In this document: in pieces, positions 4,884 to 10,957 of the stretch
Numbering within the stretch: position 1 is the first letter of the stretch
Layout of the letters: each line of letters opens with the position of its first letter
Source: JBKHJZ01 sp046537875
GTDB lineage: Bacteria; Actinomycetota; Acidimicrobiia; Acidimicrobiales; VFJN01
DNA length: 10,957 nucleotides
Assembly: GCA_046537875.1 (NCBI GenBank)
Contig: JBKHJZ010000112.1
Coordinates: forward strand, 1 to 10,957
Reading direction: 5' to 3'
Program-made: the position numbers and the translations under genes
Notes under the pieces: model-generated
The model's input: the letters and a program-made list of their open reading frames with translations, nothing else
Database searches by the model: none
Told to the model about the DNA's origin: nothing

Positions 4884-7152
4884 GACGTTCCTCCAGTACA
4901 CGATCCTCGGACTCGTCACCGGGGGCGTGTACGGCATCGCCGCATCCGGCCTCGTGGTCACCTACACGACCTCGGGCATCTTCAACTTCGCCCACGGGGC
5001 GGTGGCGATGCTCGGCGCGTTCGCCTACTGGCAGGTCCGCTACGACTGGGGCTGGCCCGCTCCCGTGGCCCTGCTGGTGGTGCTCGGCATCGCCGCGCCG
5101 CTGCTGGGCGCGGCGCTGTACGGCGTGGTGATGCGGGGCCTCCGCAACACCTCGGAGGTCACCCGCATCATCGTGCCGGTCAGCGTCATGCTCGGGTTCC
5201 TGGCTCTCAGCACGTGGGTGTGGGACCCGACGCCCGACTCGCCGCGGCTGTTCACCAAGTTCTTCGGCGCCGGCCGCACTGTGGGCATCGGCGGCGTCAA
5301 CGTGAGCTACCACGAGCTCGTGGCGGTCGCGGCGGCCGTGGCCATCGCGGTCGGTCTCCGCTTCCTCTTCTTCCGCACCCGGCACGGCGTCGCCATGCGG
5401 GCCGTGGTGGACGACCCGGACCTCCTCGAGCTCAACGCCGGCCGACCGGAGAGGCTGGCTGCCCGGTCGTGGGCGCTCGGGGCCTTCCTGGCGGCGCTGG
5501 CCGGCGTGCTGATCACGCCGATCCAGGGGTCGGCGATGAGCGCGAACGCCCTCACGCTGCTGGTCATCGACGCGTTCGCCGCGGCGATGTTCGGCCGGCT
5601 CCGCAGCCTGCCACGCACGTTCGTCGGTGCGCTGGTGCTCGGCCTGGCGGGCAGCTACGTGATCGGCTACATGCCGGCCGACCGGTGGACGTGGGTCGGC
5701 AACTTCCGGGTGTCGCTTCCGATGATCGTCCTGTTCGCGGTGCTGCTGTTCCTGCCGCAGGACCGACTGCGGGGCGCGGTGATCCAGCGCACCCGTGAGC
5801 GCTTCAGGCTGCCGTCCACGCGCAGTGCTGTCGTCGCCGGCGTCCTGCTGGTGGCGGTCGTCTACCTCGCCCGCGAGATCATGGTGCCCACCGCGGTCAA
5901 CAGCCTGGCGTACGCGATGTGCGCGGCGGTCATCGCCCTGTCGCTCGTGCTGCTCACCGGCTACGCCGGGGAGATCAACCTGGCCGTCATGTCGTTCGGC
6001 GCGATCGGTGCCATCGTCGTGTACCACCTGGGCCGGACCGGCAGCGGGCCCGACGGTCGGACCACCCTCTGGGGCTACCTGCTCGCGGCGGTCGTGTGCG
6101 CGGCGGTCGGGGCCCTGGTGGCGCTCCCGTCGCTGCGCCTGCGGGGCCTCTACCTGGCGCTGTCGACCATGGCGTTCGGCGTGTTCGTGTCGAACATGGT
6201 GCTGCGGGAGATCACCCAGCGCACCCTGCCGCTGGTGCAATGGAAGTTCACGATCTTCCCGAGCGGCAACCTGACCGTGCCCCGGCCAAGGATCGGTCCC
6301 GTCGACCTGGCGTCGACACCCACCTTCCTCATGGCCGTCACCGTGCTGTTCTCTGTGCTCGGCGTGGGGCTCGTCGCGCTCCGGCACAGCAGCTACGGAC
6401 GCCGCCTCACGGCCATGCGGGACAGCCCGGCCGCGTCGGCCACGCTCGGCCAGAACCTGCTGTCGCTCAAGCTCTCGGTGTTCATGCTGTCCGCGGCCAT
6501 CGCCGGGGTCGGCGGTGCCCTCCTCACCGCCCAGCTCGGCTCGGCGAACATGGACCGCTACGACATCTTCCTGAGCCTCACGTTGCTGATGCTCACGGTG
6601 GTGGGCGGCATCGGCTATGTGAGCGGGGCGCTCATGGGCGGTCTGCTCTTCGGCGTGATGTTCGTCGCTCTACAGGACACGTTCGACAAGCTCGCGGTCG
6701 ATCTGGCGAGCCTGTCGGGCGTCTTCGAGTTCCTCGGGCAGTTCACCACCGTGCTCCCGGCGCTGATCGGGGTGAGCATGGCCCGGAACCCGTCGGGGGC
6801 CGTGAGCGAGATCGTGACGAGGTTCGCGCCGCTTCGGCGGGTGCGGCCCGTCCTGGCCGGAGGGCTGGCGGTGGAGGCGGTCGCCTACCTGCTGGCTGCG
6901 CAGGGCACGATCAGCAACTGGTGGTTCCTGGTCATCACCGGTGCGGTGATCGTGGCGATGCCGGCGGCGGGCCGGGCGCTGGCGCCCGAGGCGTTCGAGG
7001 CGGAGGAGGCGGTCGGGCCCGCACCGCCCGCGGCGGCGCCGCGTCCGGACGACCTGCCGCTGGAGCTGGTGGGGGTCGCCCGCCCCTACACGGCCGGCGA
7101 CCGCACCATGCTCGACCGAGAGCTCGACCTGCCCAACGGAGCGAGCAGGTGA
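4879..7152 (+). CDS. Fused LivH-LivM-type ABC transporter permease
   Basis: 757 aa, about the sum of two permeases. It forms the whole membrane channel of the HAAT transporter; usually LivH and LivM are separate chains. LivH half, about 1-300: QYTILGLVTGGVYGIAASGL (6-25), SGIFNFAHGAVAMLGAF (32-48), coupling segment GVAMRAVVDDPDLLELNAG (170-188), AGVLITPIQG (208-217), a membrane span near 279-293. Linker about 294-315. LivM half, about 316-640: LLTGYAGEINLAVMSFGAIG (358-377), ALPSLRLRGLYLALSTMAFG (415-434), coupling segment SSYGRRLTAMRDSPAASATLG (504-524), AAIAGVGGALL (539-549), VVGGIGYVSGALMGG (574-588). Two further hydrophobic segments (about 658-675 and 681-698) and a 60-residue soluble tail extend beyond a normal LivM. 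GTG 4879 follows GAGGA at 4864-4868 and lies in a predicted hairpin. The gene overlaps the ATPase gene by 4 bases (GTGA). Confidence 0.92.
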   Translation: METFLQYTILGLVTGGVYGIAASGLVVTYTTSGIFNFAHGAVAMLGAFAYWQVRYDWGWPAPVALLVVLGIAAPLLGAALYGVVMRGLRNTSEVTRIIVPVSVMLGFLALSTWVWDPTPDSPRLFTKFFGAGRTVGIGGVNVSYHELVAVAAAVAIAVGLRFLFFRTRHGVAMRAVVDDPDLLELNAGRPERLAARSWALGAFLAALAGVLITPIQGSAMSANALTLLVIDAFAAAMFGRLRSLPRTFVGALVLGLAGSYVIGYMPADRWTWVGNFRVSLPMIVLFAVLLFLPQDRLRGAVIQRTRERFRLPSTRSAVVAGVLLVAVVYLAREIMVPTAVNSLAYAMCAAVIALSLVLLTGYAGEINLAVMSFGAIGAIVVYHLGRTGSGPDGRTTLWGYLLAAVVCAAVGALVALPSLRLRGLYLALSTMAFGVFVSNMVLREITQRTLPLVQWKFTIFPSGNLTVPRPRIGPVDLASTPTFLMAVTVLFSVLGVGLVALRHSSYGRRLTAMRDSPAASATLGQNLLSLKLSVFMLSAAIAGVGGALLTAQLGSANMDRYDIFLSLTLLMLTVVGGIGYVSGALMGGLLFGVMFVALQDTFDKLAVDLASLSGVFEFLGQFTTVLPALIGVSMARNPSGAVSEIVTRFAPLRRVRPVLAGGLAVEAVAYLLAAQGTISNWWFLVITGAVIVAMPAAGRALAPEAFEAEEAVGPAPPAAAPRPDDLPLELVGVARPYTAGDRTMLDRELDLPNGASR

Positions 7153-7904
7153 GCCGCCTGGCGGTGAGCGAGGTGAGCGTGCGCTTCGGCGGCACGGCGG
7201 CGCTCGACGCCACGTCGCTGGTCGCCGAGCCCGGTGCGGTCACCGGCCTGATCGGCCCCAACGGCGCCGGCAAGACCACGATGTTCAACGTGATCACCGG
7301 CCTGCTCGCCCCGGACGCCGGGCGGGTGGAGCTGGATGGCCGCGAGATCACGGGTGCGCCGCCCCACCGGCGGGCCCGGCTGGGTCTGGCCCGCACGTTC
7401 CAGCGACTCGAGCTGTTCACCTCGTTGACGGTCCGGGACAACGTCCGGGTGGGCGGCGACATCCGCAACGGCTGGGGGCTGCCCGGTAGCGGTCGCCGGG
7501 GGCGGGCCATCGACGTCGAGGCCGAGAGCGAGCGCGTGCTCGACCTGTGCGGGCTGGCGCCGATCGCCGACCGCGAGGTGAGCGAGGTGCCGACCGGGCA
7601 GGCCCGGGTGGTGGAGCTGGCGCGTGCGCTCATGACGAGGCCCCGCGTGCTGCTCCTCGACGAGCCCGCCGCCGGCCAGACCGAGGCCGAGACGGCCGCG
7701 TTCGGCCGGCTGCTCCGGCGCCTCGCCGACGACGGCCTCACCGTGTGCCTGGTCGAGCACGACATGAACCTGGTGATGGACGTGTGCGAGATGATCCACG
7801 TGCTCGACTACGGGCGCACCATCGCCACGGGGACCCCGCACGACATCCGTGGCGACCCGGCGGTCGTCGAGGCCTACCTTGGTACGCCGGAGGGTGTGGG
7901 ATGA
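7149..7904 (+). CDS. LivG-type ABC transporter ATP-binding protein
   Basis: 251 aa, normal length. It is one of the two cytoplasmic ATPases driving the permease. Walker A is GPNGAGKTT (36-44), Q-loop Gln85 (ARTFQRLELF), Walker B VLLLDEP (167-173) with Glu172, D-loop region AAGQTEAE (174-181), and H-loop His204 (VEHD). The ABC signature is VPTGQAR (147-153) instead of LSGGQ; a PTG form occurs in some Liv ATPases but is weak by consensus. The C-terminal GTPHDIRGDPAVVEAYLG (228-245) is the LivG/LivF-type ending. GTG 7149 is chosen because of the 4-base overlap with the permease stop and the SD GGAG at 7138-7141; the frame is open much further upstream, but that part is a shadow of the permease. 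The LivF-type gene overlaps its stop by 4 bases (ATGA). Confidence 0.95.
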   Translation: MSRLAVSEVSVRFGGTAALDATSLVAEPGAVTGLIGPNGAGKTTMFNVITGLLAPDAGRVELDGREITGAPPHRRARLGLARTFQRLELFTSLTVRDNVRVGGDIRNGWGLPGSGRRGRAIDVEAESERVLDLCGLAPIADREVSEVPTGQARVVELARALMTRPRVLLLDEPAAGQTEAETAAFGRLLRRLADDGLTVCLVEHDMNLVMDVCEMIHVLDYGRTIATGTPHDIRGDPAVVEAYLGTPEGVG

Positions 7905-8677
7905 GCGACACCGTGGTCGGGCGTGAGGCGGTCGAGCGTGGGGTGGTCGGGCGTGAGGCGCCGCCGGTGCTCGAGCTCGCGGGCATCCACGCCGCCTACG
8001 GGGGCATCGAGGTGCTCCACGGGGTCGACCTGGCCGTGCCCGAGGGCGCGGTGGTCGCGCTCCTGGGCGCCAACGGGGCCGGGAAGTCCACCACCGTGAA
8101 GGTCGCCGCCGGGCTGCTGCCACCGACCGCCGGCCGGGTCGTGATCGGCGGCGCGGACGTCACCGGTGCCTCGTGCAACGACCTCGCCCGCATCGGTGTG
8201 TGCACGATCCCGGAGGGGAGGGGCATCTTCCCCAACCTCACCGTGCGGGAGAACCTGTGGATGGCCACCCAGGTGGCCGGCTCCCTCGGCCAGGTCGAGC
8301 AGGTGGCCTACACGCGCTTCCCGCGCCTGGGGGAGCGGCGCTCGCAGCTCGCCGGGACGCTGTCGGGGGGCGAGCAGCAGATGCTCGCCATGGCCCGGGC
8401 GCTGGCCACCGATCCGGCGCTGGTGCTCTTCGACGAGCTGTCGCTGGGGCTCGCCCCGATCGTGGTGCAACAGCTCTACGACATCGTCGGCCAGATCGTC
8501 AGCGAGGGCGTGTCGATCCTGGTCGTCGAGCAGTTCGCCCGGGCGGTGCTCGGCATCGCCGACCGGGCGGCGATCATGGTGAACGGCAGGATCGCCCGGG
8601 TCGGTGCGCCCGGCGAGATCGAGGCCGAGCTCTCCTCGGCCTACCTTGGCGCCAGCGACGGCGACCGGCGCGTGTGA
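7901..8677 (+). CDS. LivF-type ABC transporter ATP-binding protein
   Basis: 258 aa, slightly longer than usual (about 235) because of an N-terminal extension made of a 5-residue repeat (VGREA-VERGV-VGREA, residues 6-20). The domain starts at VLELAGIHAAYGG (23-35). Walker A GANGAGKST (56-64), the IPEGRGIFPNLTV segment typical of LivF (103-115), canonical signature LSGGEQQ (154-160), Walker B LVLFDEL (174-180) with Glu179, SLGLAP (181-186), and Gln211 (VVEQ) in the H-loop position as normal for LivF. Leu180 replaces the usual Pro of DEP. It presumably pairs with the LivG-type subunit, so the heterodimer would have one canonical and one degenerate signature. ATG 7901 has a strong SD, GGAGGG at 7889-7894, and a 4-base overlap with the preceding stop, which favours it over GTG 7967 just before the conserved domain. 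Confidence 0.95.
   Translation: MSDTVVGREAVERGVVGREAPPVLELAGIHAAYGGIEVLHGVDLAVPEGAVVALLGANGAGKSTTVKVAAGLLPPTAGRVVIGGADVTGASCNDLARIGVCTIPEGRGIFPNLTVRENLWMATQVAGSLGQVEQVAYTRFPRLGERRSQLAGTLSGGEQQMLAMARALATDPALVLFDELSLGLAPIVVQQLYDIVGQIVSEGVSILVVEQFARAVLGIADRAAIMVNGRIARVGAPGEIEAELSSAYLGASDGDRRV
7915..7959 (+). repeat. Three tandem 15-bp units in the LivF-type N-terminus
   Basis: GGTCGGGCGTGAGGC (7915-7929), GGTCGAGCGTGGGGT (7930-7944), GGTCGGGCGTGAGGC (7945-7959). The outer two are identical; within this array an 18-bp exact repeat is spaced 30 bases (7913-7930 and 7943-7960). The unit length is a multiple of three, so copy changes keep the frame. Confidence 0.9.
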
Positions 8678-8687
8678 GGGGGACAAC

Positions 8688-9116
8688 ATGAACGACCGGA
8701 TCGAACGCCTCAAGAACGACGCCGCGGGGCTGAACGTGTCGTCGTCGGGGCGGCGCGACGGCCTGTACCAGGCGGTCGGGGCGGTCTGCATGGTGGCGGG
8801 CGTGGTGATCGCATTCGTCGCCTACCAGATCTCGCTGTACGAGGACGAATCCATCGAGGTCCAGTCGCTGATCATCCTGGCGATCACGATGCTCGCGCTG
8901 GCGGTCGCCGGTGCCGCCGTCTTCGTCCGCTACTCGCTGGCCCGCTTCCTGCGGTTCTGGCTGCTGCGCCAGCTCGTCGAGGGCCAGGACCACATCGACC
9001 AGCTGGTCGGGGCGCTGGCCCCCGAGCGGGCGACCGGTCCCGCCAAGTCCGTCGAGGCCGCGGCCGTGGAGCAGCCGGTCGGCGAGGGCGCCGGCACCGA
9101 GCGCGTCGAGGCCTGA
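8688..9116 (+). CDS. Unknown small membrane protein with two transmembrane segments, embedded in the transporter operon
   Basis: 142 aa, not recognised as a named family. Layout: a charged N-terminus (MNDRIERLKNDAAGLN), predicted TM1 about 28-48 (AVGAVCMVAGVVIAFVAYQI), a short acidic loop YEDESIE (51-57), TM2 about 60-80 (LIILAITMLALAVAGAAVFV), then a basic/amphipathic stretch RYSLARFLRFWLLRQL (81-96), VEGQDHIDQLVGAL and an Ala/Glu-rich disordered tail. The positive-inside rule suggests both ends are cytoplasmic. The start is well supported: ATG 8688 preceded by AGGGGGA (about 8677-8683), which overlaps the stop of the ATPase gene 10 bases upstream. The synthetase gene starts 3 bases after its stop. 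Context suggests an accessory part of the transporter or a membrane anchor for the ligase; this is inference only. Confidence 0.8.
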   Translation: MNDRIERLKNDAAGLNVSSSGRRDGLYQAVGAVCMVAGVVIAFVAYQISLYEDESIEVQSLIILAITMLALAVAGAAVFVRYSLARFLRFWLLRQLVEGQDHIDQLVGALAPERATGPAKSVEAAAVEQPVGEGAGTERVEA

Positions 9117-9119
9117 CCC

Positions 9120-10685
9120 GTGCAAGGCGCCGCCACCGCCGCGCACCACCGCGGCGTCCACCTGCCCGACCTGCTGGTCACCGCGCTGTCACGGAACCCC
9201 GATGCGCCCGCCCTGCACCTCGGCGACGAGGTGCTGACCGCCCGCCGGGTCGCGGAGGAGATCAGCAGGTACGTCCAGGCGCTGGAGGCGACCGGGCTCG
9301 GCCGGGGGAGTCCGGTCGCCGTCCTCGCCCTGAACCGTCCGGAAGTGCTGTTCAACATGGGCGCCGGCATGCTGGTCGGCTGCCGCACGACCCCGCTGCA
9401 CCCCCTCGGATCGCTCGACGACCACGCCTACGTCCTCGAGGATGCGGGTGTCGAGACGCTGGTCTACGACCCCGACTTCTTCGGCGAGCGGGCCGCGGCG
9501 CTGGCCGAGCGGGTTCCGGGCCTGAAGAACCTGCTGGCCTTCGGGCCCGGGGGGCGTGACCACGGCGCCGAGGACTACATCGCGCTGGCGTCCACCTTCG
9601 AGCCGCAGCCCCTCGTCGCACCCGAGGTCGACGGCGAGGACGTGCCCGGCCTGGCCTACACCGGGGGCACGACCGGCACGCCGAAGGGGGTGATGGGCAG
9701 CTACCGGTCGGGCGCGGCGATGACGCAGATCCAGTTGAGCGACTGGGAGTGGCCGCACGAGCCCCGGTTCCTCATGTGCACCCCGCTCAGCCACGCGGGG
9801 GCGGCCTTCTTCATCCCGGTGCTGCTGCTCGGGGGCTCGCTGGTGGTGGTGCCCTACTTCGACCCCGGCCTGGTGCTGAAGACCATCGAGGAGCAGCGCA
9901 TCACCGCCACGATGCTGGTGCCCACGATGCTCTACATGCTGATGGACCACCCGGACTGGGCGACGCGGGATCTCTCCAGCCTCGAGACCGTGTACTACGG
10001 GGCGGCGGCGATGTCGCCCACCCGGCTGGCCGAGGCCATCGACCGCCTCGGCCCGATCTTCTTCCAGTTCTACGGCCAGGCCGAGTGCCCGATGACCATC
10101 TGCGTGCTGCGCCGGGACGAGCACGACGTCGGGCGCCCCGACCGGCTGGCGAGCTGCGGCCGCCCCGTCCCCTGGGTGCACGTGAAGCTCCTGGGCGACG
10201 ACGGTCGCGAGGTGCCCCGCGGCGAGCCCGGCGAGATCTGCGTGCGGGGCCCGCTGGTCATGCAGGGCTACTGGAACAAGCCCCAGCAGACCGCCGAGGC
10301 GCTGGACGGCGGCTGGCTGCACACCGGCGACATCGCCCGCGAGGACGACGAGGGCTACCTGACGATCGTCGACCGCAAGAAGGACATGATCGTCACCGGC
10401 GGCTTCAACGTGTTCCCCCGCGAGATCGAGGACGTCGTCTCGGCGCACCCCTCGGTGGCCGCGGTGGCGGTCATCGGCGTGCCCGACGACCGGTGGGGCG
10501 AGGCGGTGAAGGCCGTGGTGGTCCCCCGCCCCGGCGCCGAGGTCGACACCGACGAGCTCATCGACCTGGTGAAGCAGGCCAAGGGCTCGGTCCAGGCACC
10601 GAAATCGGTGGACGTCGTCGACGAGATCCCCGTCAGCCCGCTCGGGAAGGCCGACAAGAAGGCACTGCGTGCCCGCTACCTGTAG
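9120..10685 (+). CDS. Acyl-CoA synthetase / AMP-dependent carboxylate-CoA ligase (FadD-like)
   Basis: 521 aa, full length for the ANL superfamily. It activates a carboxylic acid to an acyl-adenylate and then a CoA thioester. Motifs in order: P-loop YTGGTTGTPKGVM (180-192), PLSHAGA (222-228), the A5 motif FYGQAEC (317-323), in which Ala321 replaces the usual Thr of YGxTE, GEICVRGPLVMQGYW (371-385), HTGD (401-404) whose Asp binds the ribose, DRKKDMIVTGGFNVFPREIE (418-437), and the C-terminal PVSPLGKADKKALR (504-517) with catalytic Lys510. Chain-length or aromatic preference cannot be read. GTG 9120 has GAGG at 9108-9111 as SD and lies 3 bases after the previous stop, so it is probably co-transcribed with the transporter. 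It is convergent with infA, whose stop is 2 bases away. From recall, FadD8-like actinobacterial ligases are close relatives. Confidence 0.93.
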   Translation: MQGAATAAHHRGVHLPDLLVTALSRNPDAPALHLGDEVLTARRVAEEISRYVQALEATGLGRGSPVAVLALNRPEVLFNMGAGMLVGCRTTPLHPLGSLDDHAYVLEDAGVETLVYDPDFFGERAAALAERVPGLKNLLAFGPGGRDHGAEDYIALASTFEPQPLVAPEVDGEDVPGLAYTGGTTGTPKGVMGSYRSGAAMTQIQLSDWEWPHEPRFLMCTPLSHAGAAFFIPVLLLGGSLVVVPYFDPGLVLKTIEEQRITATMLVPTMLYMLMDHPDWATRDLSSLETVYYGAAAMSPTRLAEAIDRLGPIFFQFYGQAECPMTICVLRRDEHDVGRPDRLASCGRPVPWVHVKLLGDDGREVPRGEPGEICVRGPLVMQGYWNKPQQTAEALDGGWLHTGDIAREDDEGYLTIVDRKKDMIVTGGFNVFPREIEDVVSAHPSVAAVAVIGVPDDRWGEAVKAVVVPRPGAEVDTDELIDLVKQAKGSVQAPKSVDVVDEIPVSPLGKADKKALRARYL

Positions 10686-10700
10686 CGCTACTTGTAGCGG
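10673..10700. terminator. Palindromic junction between convergent synthetase and infA genes, possible bidirectional terminator
   Basis: GCTAC-N2-GTAGC occurs twice in tandem (10675-10686, 10687-10698), and the whole 28 bases read as CCGCTAC-N2-GTAGCGCTAC-N2-GTAGCGG, nearly its own reverse complement. The RNA from either strand can fold a 7-bp stem, a 2x2 internal loop and a 3-bp inner stem. It covers both stop codons. It lacks a T-tract. Confidence 0.4.
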
Positions 10701-10912
10701 TAGGTGATGCGGCCGCGGTTCAGGTCGTAGGCCGACACCTCGACCTGCACGCGGTCGCCCGGGAGGATGCGGATGCGGTGCTTGCGCATCTTCCCGCTGA
10801 GGTGCCCCAGCACTTCGTGTCCGTTGTCGAGCGTGATGCGGAAGCTGCCACCCTTGAGTGCTTCCTGGGTGACCCCTTCCAGCACGAAGGCATCTTCCTT
10901 GGTCTTCGGCAA
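10688..10912 (-). CDS. infA: Translation initiation factor IF-1
   Basis: 74 aa, the usual IF-1 size. IF-1 binds the 30S A-site and supports IF-2 and IF-3 in start selection. The protein is one S1/OB-fold domain: EDAFVLEGVTQEAL (6-19), FRITLDNGHEVLGHLSGKMR (24-43), IRILPGDRVQVEV (47-59), and the family-defining ending AYDLNRGRITYRYK (61-74). The start is TTG: reading upstream in frame a TAA is met at 10948-10946 with no ATG, GTG or TTG between, and a later start would cut the first strand. The SD is GAGAGGGA (minus strand 10927-10920). Actinobacterial infA usually precedes rpmJ and rpsM; here its downstream neighbour is the convergent synthetase, so it may stand alone or be an extra copy. Confidence 0.97.
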   Translation of the reverse strand: MPKTKEDAFVLEGVTQEALKGGSFRITLDNGHEVLGHLSGKMRKHRIRILPGDRVQVEVSAYDLNRGRITYRYK

Positions 10913-10917
10913 AGCGC

Positions 10918-10954
10918 GTTCCCTCTCGTCGAGTGCCTGTCCACCTTAGGGAAC
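10918..10954 (-). promoter_or_regulatory. infA upstream region: inverted repeat overlapping the SD, and a candidate -10
   Basis: On the minus strand GTTCCCT (10954-10948) and AGGGAAC (10924-10918) are perfect 7-bp partners around 23 bases, and the second contains the infA SD. If transcribed, the repeat could pair the SD. TAAGGT (10948-10943) fits TANNNT; if that is the -10, the first arm is not in the mRNA and the repeat would be a DNA site instead. Confidence 0.35.
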
Positions 10955-10957
10955 TCG

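Noticed and set aside
3010..6387. A 1125-codon antisense open frame over the kinase end, binding-protein gene and half of the permease gene
   Set aside because: Its product is a low-complexity run of His, Arg, Gly, Glu and Asp with no domain, and it runs across two unrelated genes. Very GC-rich genes routinely leave such antisense frames stop-free. The plus-strand genes have clear domains.
5919..7148. Long upstream extension of the LivG-type frame (661 codons in total)
   Set aside because: It lies inside the permease in another frame and has an Arg/Gly/Pro-rich composition. The true start is GTG 7149 with SD and a 4-base overlap.
9189..10448. 419-codon antisense frame within the acyl-CoA synthetase
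   Set aside because: No recognisable domain; the sense strand has all ANL motifs across the same region.
10720..10944. Second 74-codon minus-strand frame beginning with ATG and overlapping infA
   Set aside because: It is out of frame with IF-1 and its product is an Arg/Ser-rich shadow; the TTG frame gives a complete, canonical IF-1.

Overview
The window is chromosomal DNA from a very GC-rich bacterium. It is densely coding, uses GTG and TTG starts freely, and has C/G-ending codons throughout. Several genes have no Shine-Dalgarno (SD) sequence but carry a -10-like hexamer 8-9 nt before the start codon, a pattern typical of leaderless actinobacterial genes. GlnD, a NUDIX_N-type hydrolase, an AroK-like kinase, a fused LivH-LivM permease and the IF-1 sequence all fit an actinobacterium, plausibly of class Acidimicrobiia. 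The class is an inference from recalled family resemblance, not from a search. I see no tRNA, rRNA, CRISPR array, insertion sequence, phage gene or integrase. No stretch over 300 bases lacks a gene; the longest gap is 117 bases (3322-3438).

Layout. 1-1346 (+) is the 3' part of glnD (HD plus two ACT domains). 1397-2086 (+) is a NUDIX hydrolase with an N-terminal NUDIX_N_2-like domain. 2094-2771 (-) is a small family-2 glycosyltransferase, convergent with the NUDIX gene. 2821-3321 (+) is a shikimate-kinase-like P-loop kinase, divergent from the glycosyltransferase across a 49-base gap. 3439-10685 (+) is a probable operon: branched-chain-type (HAAT/Liv) lipoprotein binding protein, fused LivH-LivM permease, LivG-type ATPase, LivF-type ATPase, an unknown two-TM protein and an acyl-CoA synthetase. 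10688-10912 (-) is infA (IF-1), tail-to-tail with the synthetase and starting at TTG.

How the genes work together. The six-gene block has overlapping or very short junctions: 21 nt, 4-nt overlap, 4-nt overlap, 10 nt and 3 nt. Inference: the five transport-side products import an organic acid or related solute and the ligase activates it to a CoA thioester, so this is a candidate uptake-and-activation module of unknown substrate. The block is preceded by a repeat-rich intergenic region with a candidate promoter and operator. The binding-protein/permease junction carries a 10-bp complementarity that would hide the permease start codon until the upstream gene is translated. The genes left of the block (glnD, NUDIX, glycosyltransferase, kinase) look unrelated to it.

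Most unusual points: (i) an AroK-fold kinase lacking key shikimate-binding residues; (ii) the translational-coupling hairpin; (iii) an unrecognised two-TM protein embedded between transporter and ligase; (iv) a perfect 10-bp hairpin inside the lipoprotein signal-peptide coding region; (v) infA with a start forced to be TTG and a possible SD-pairing repeat.
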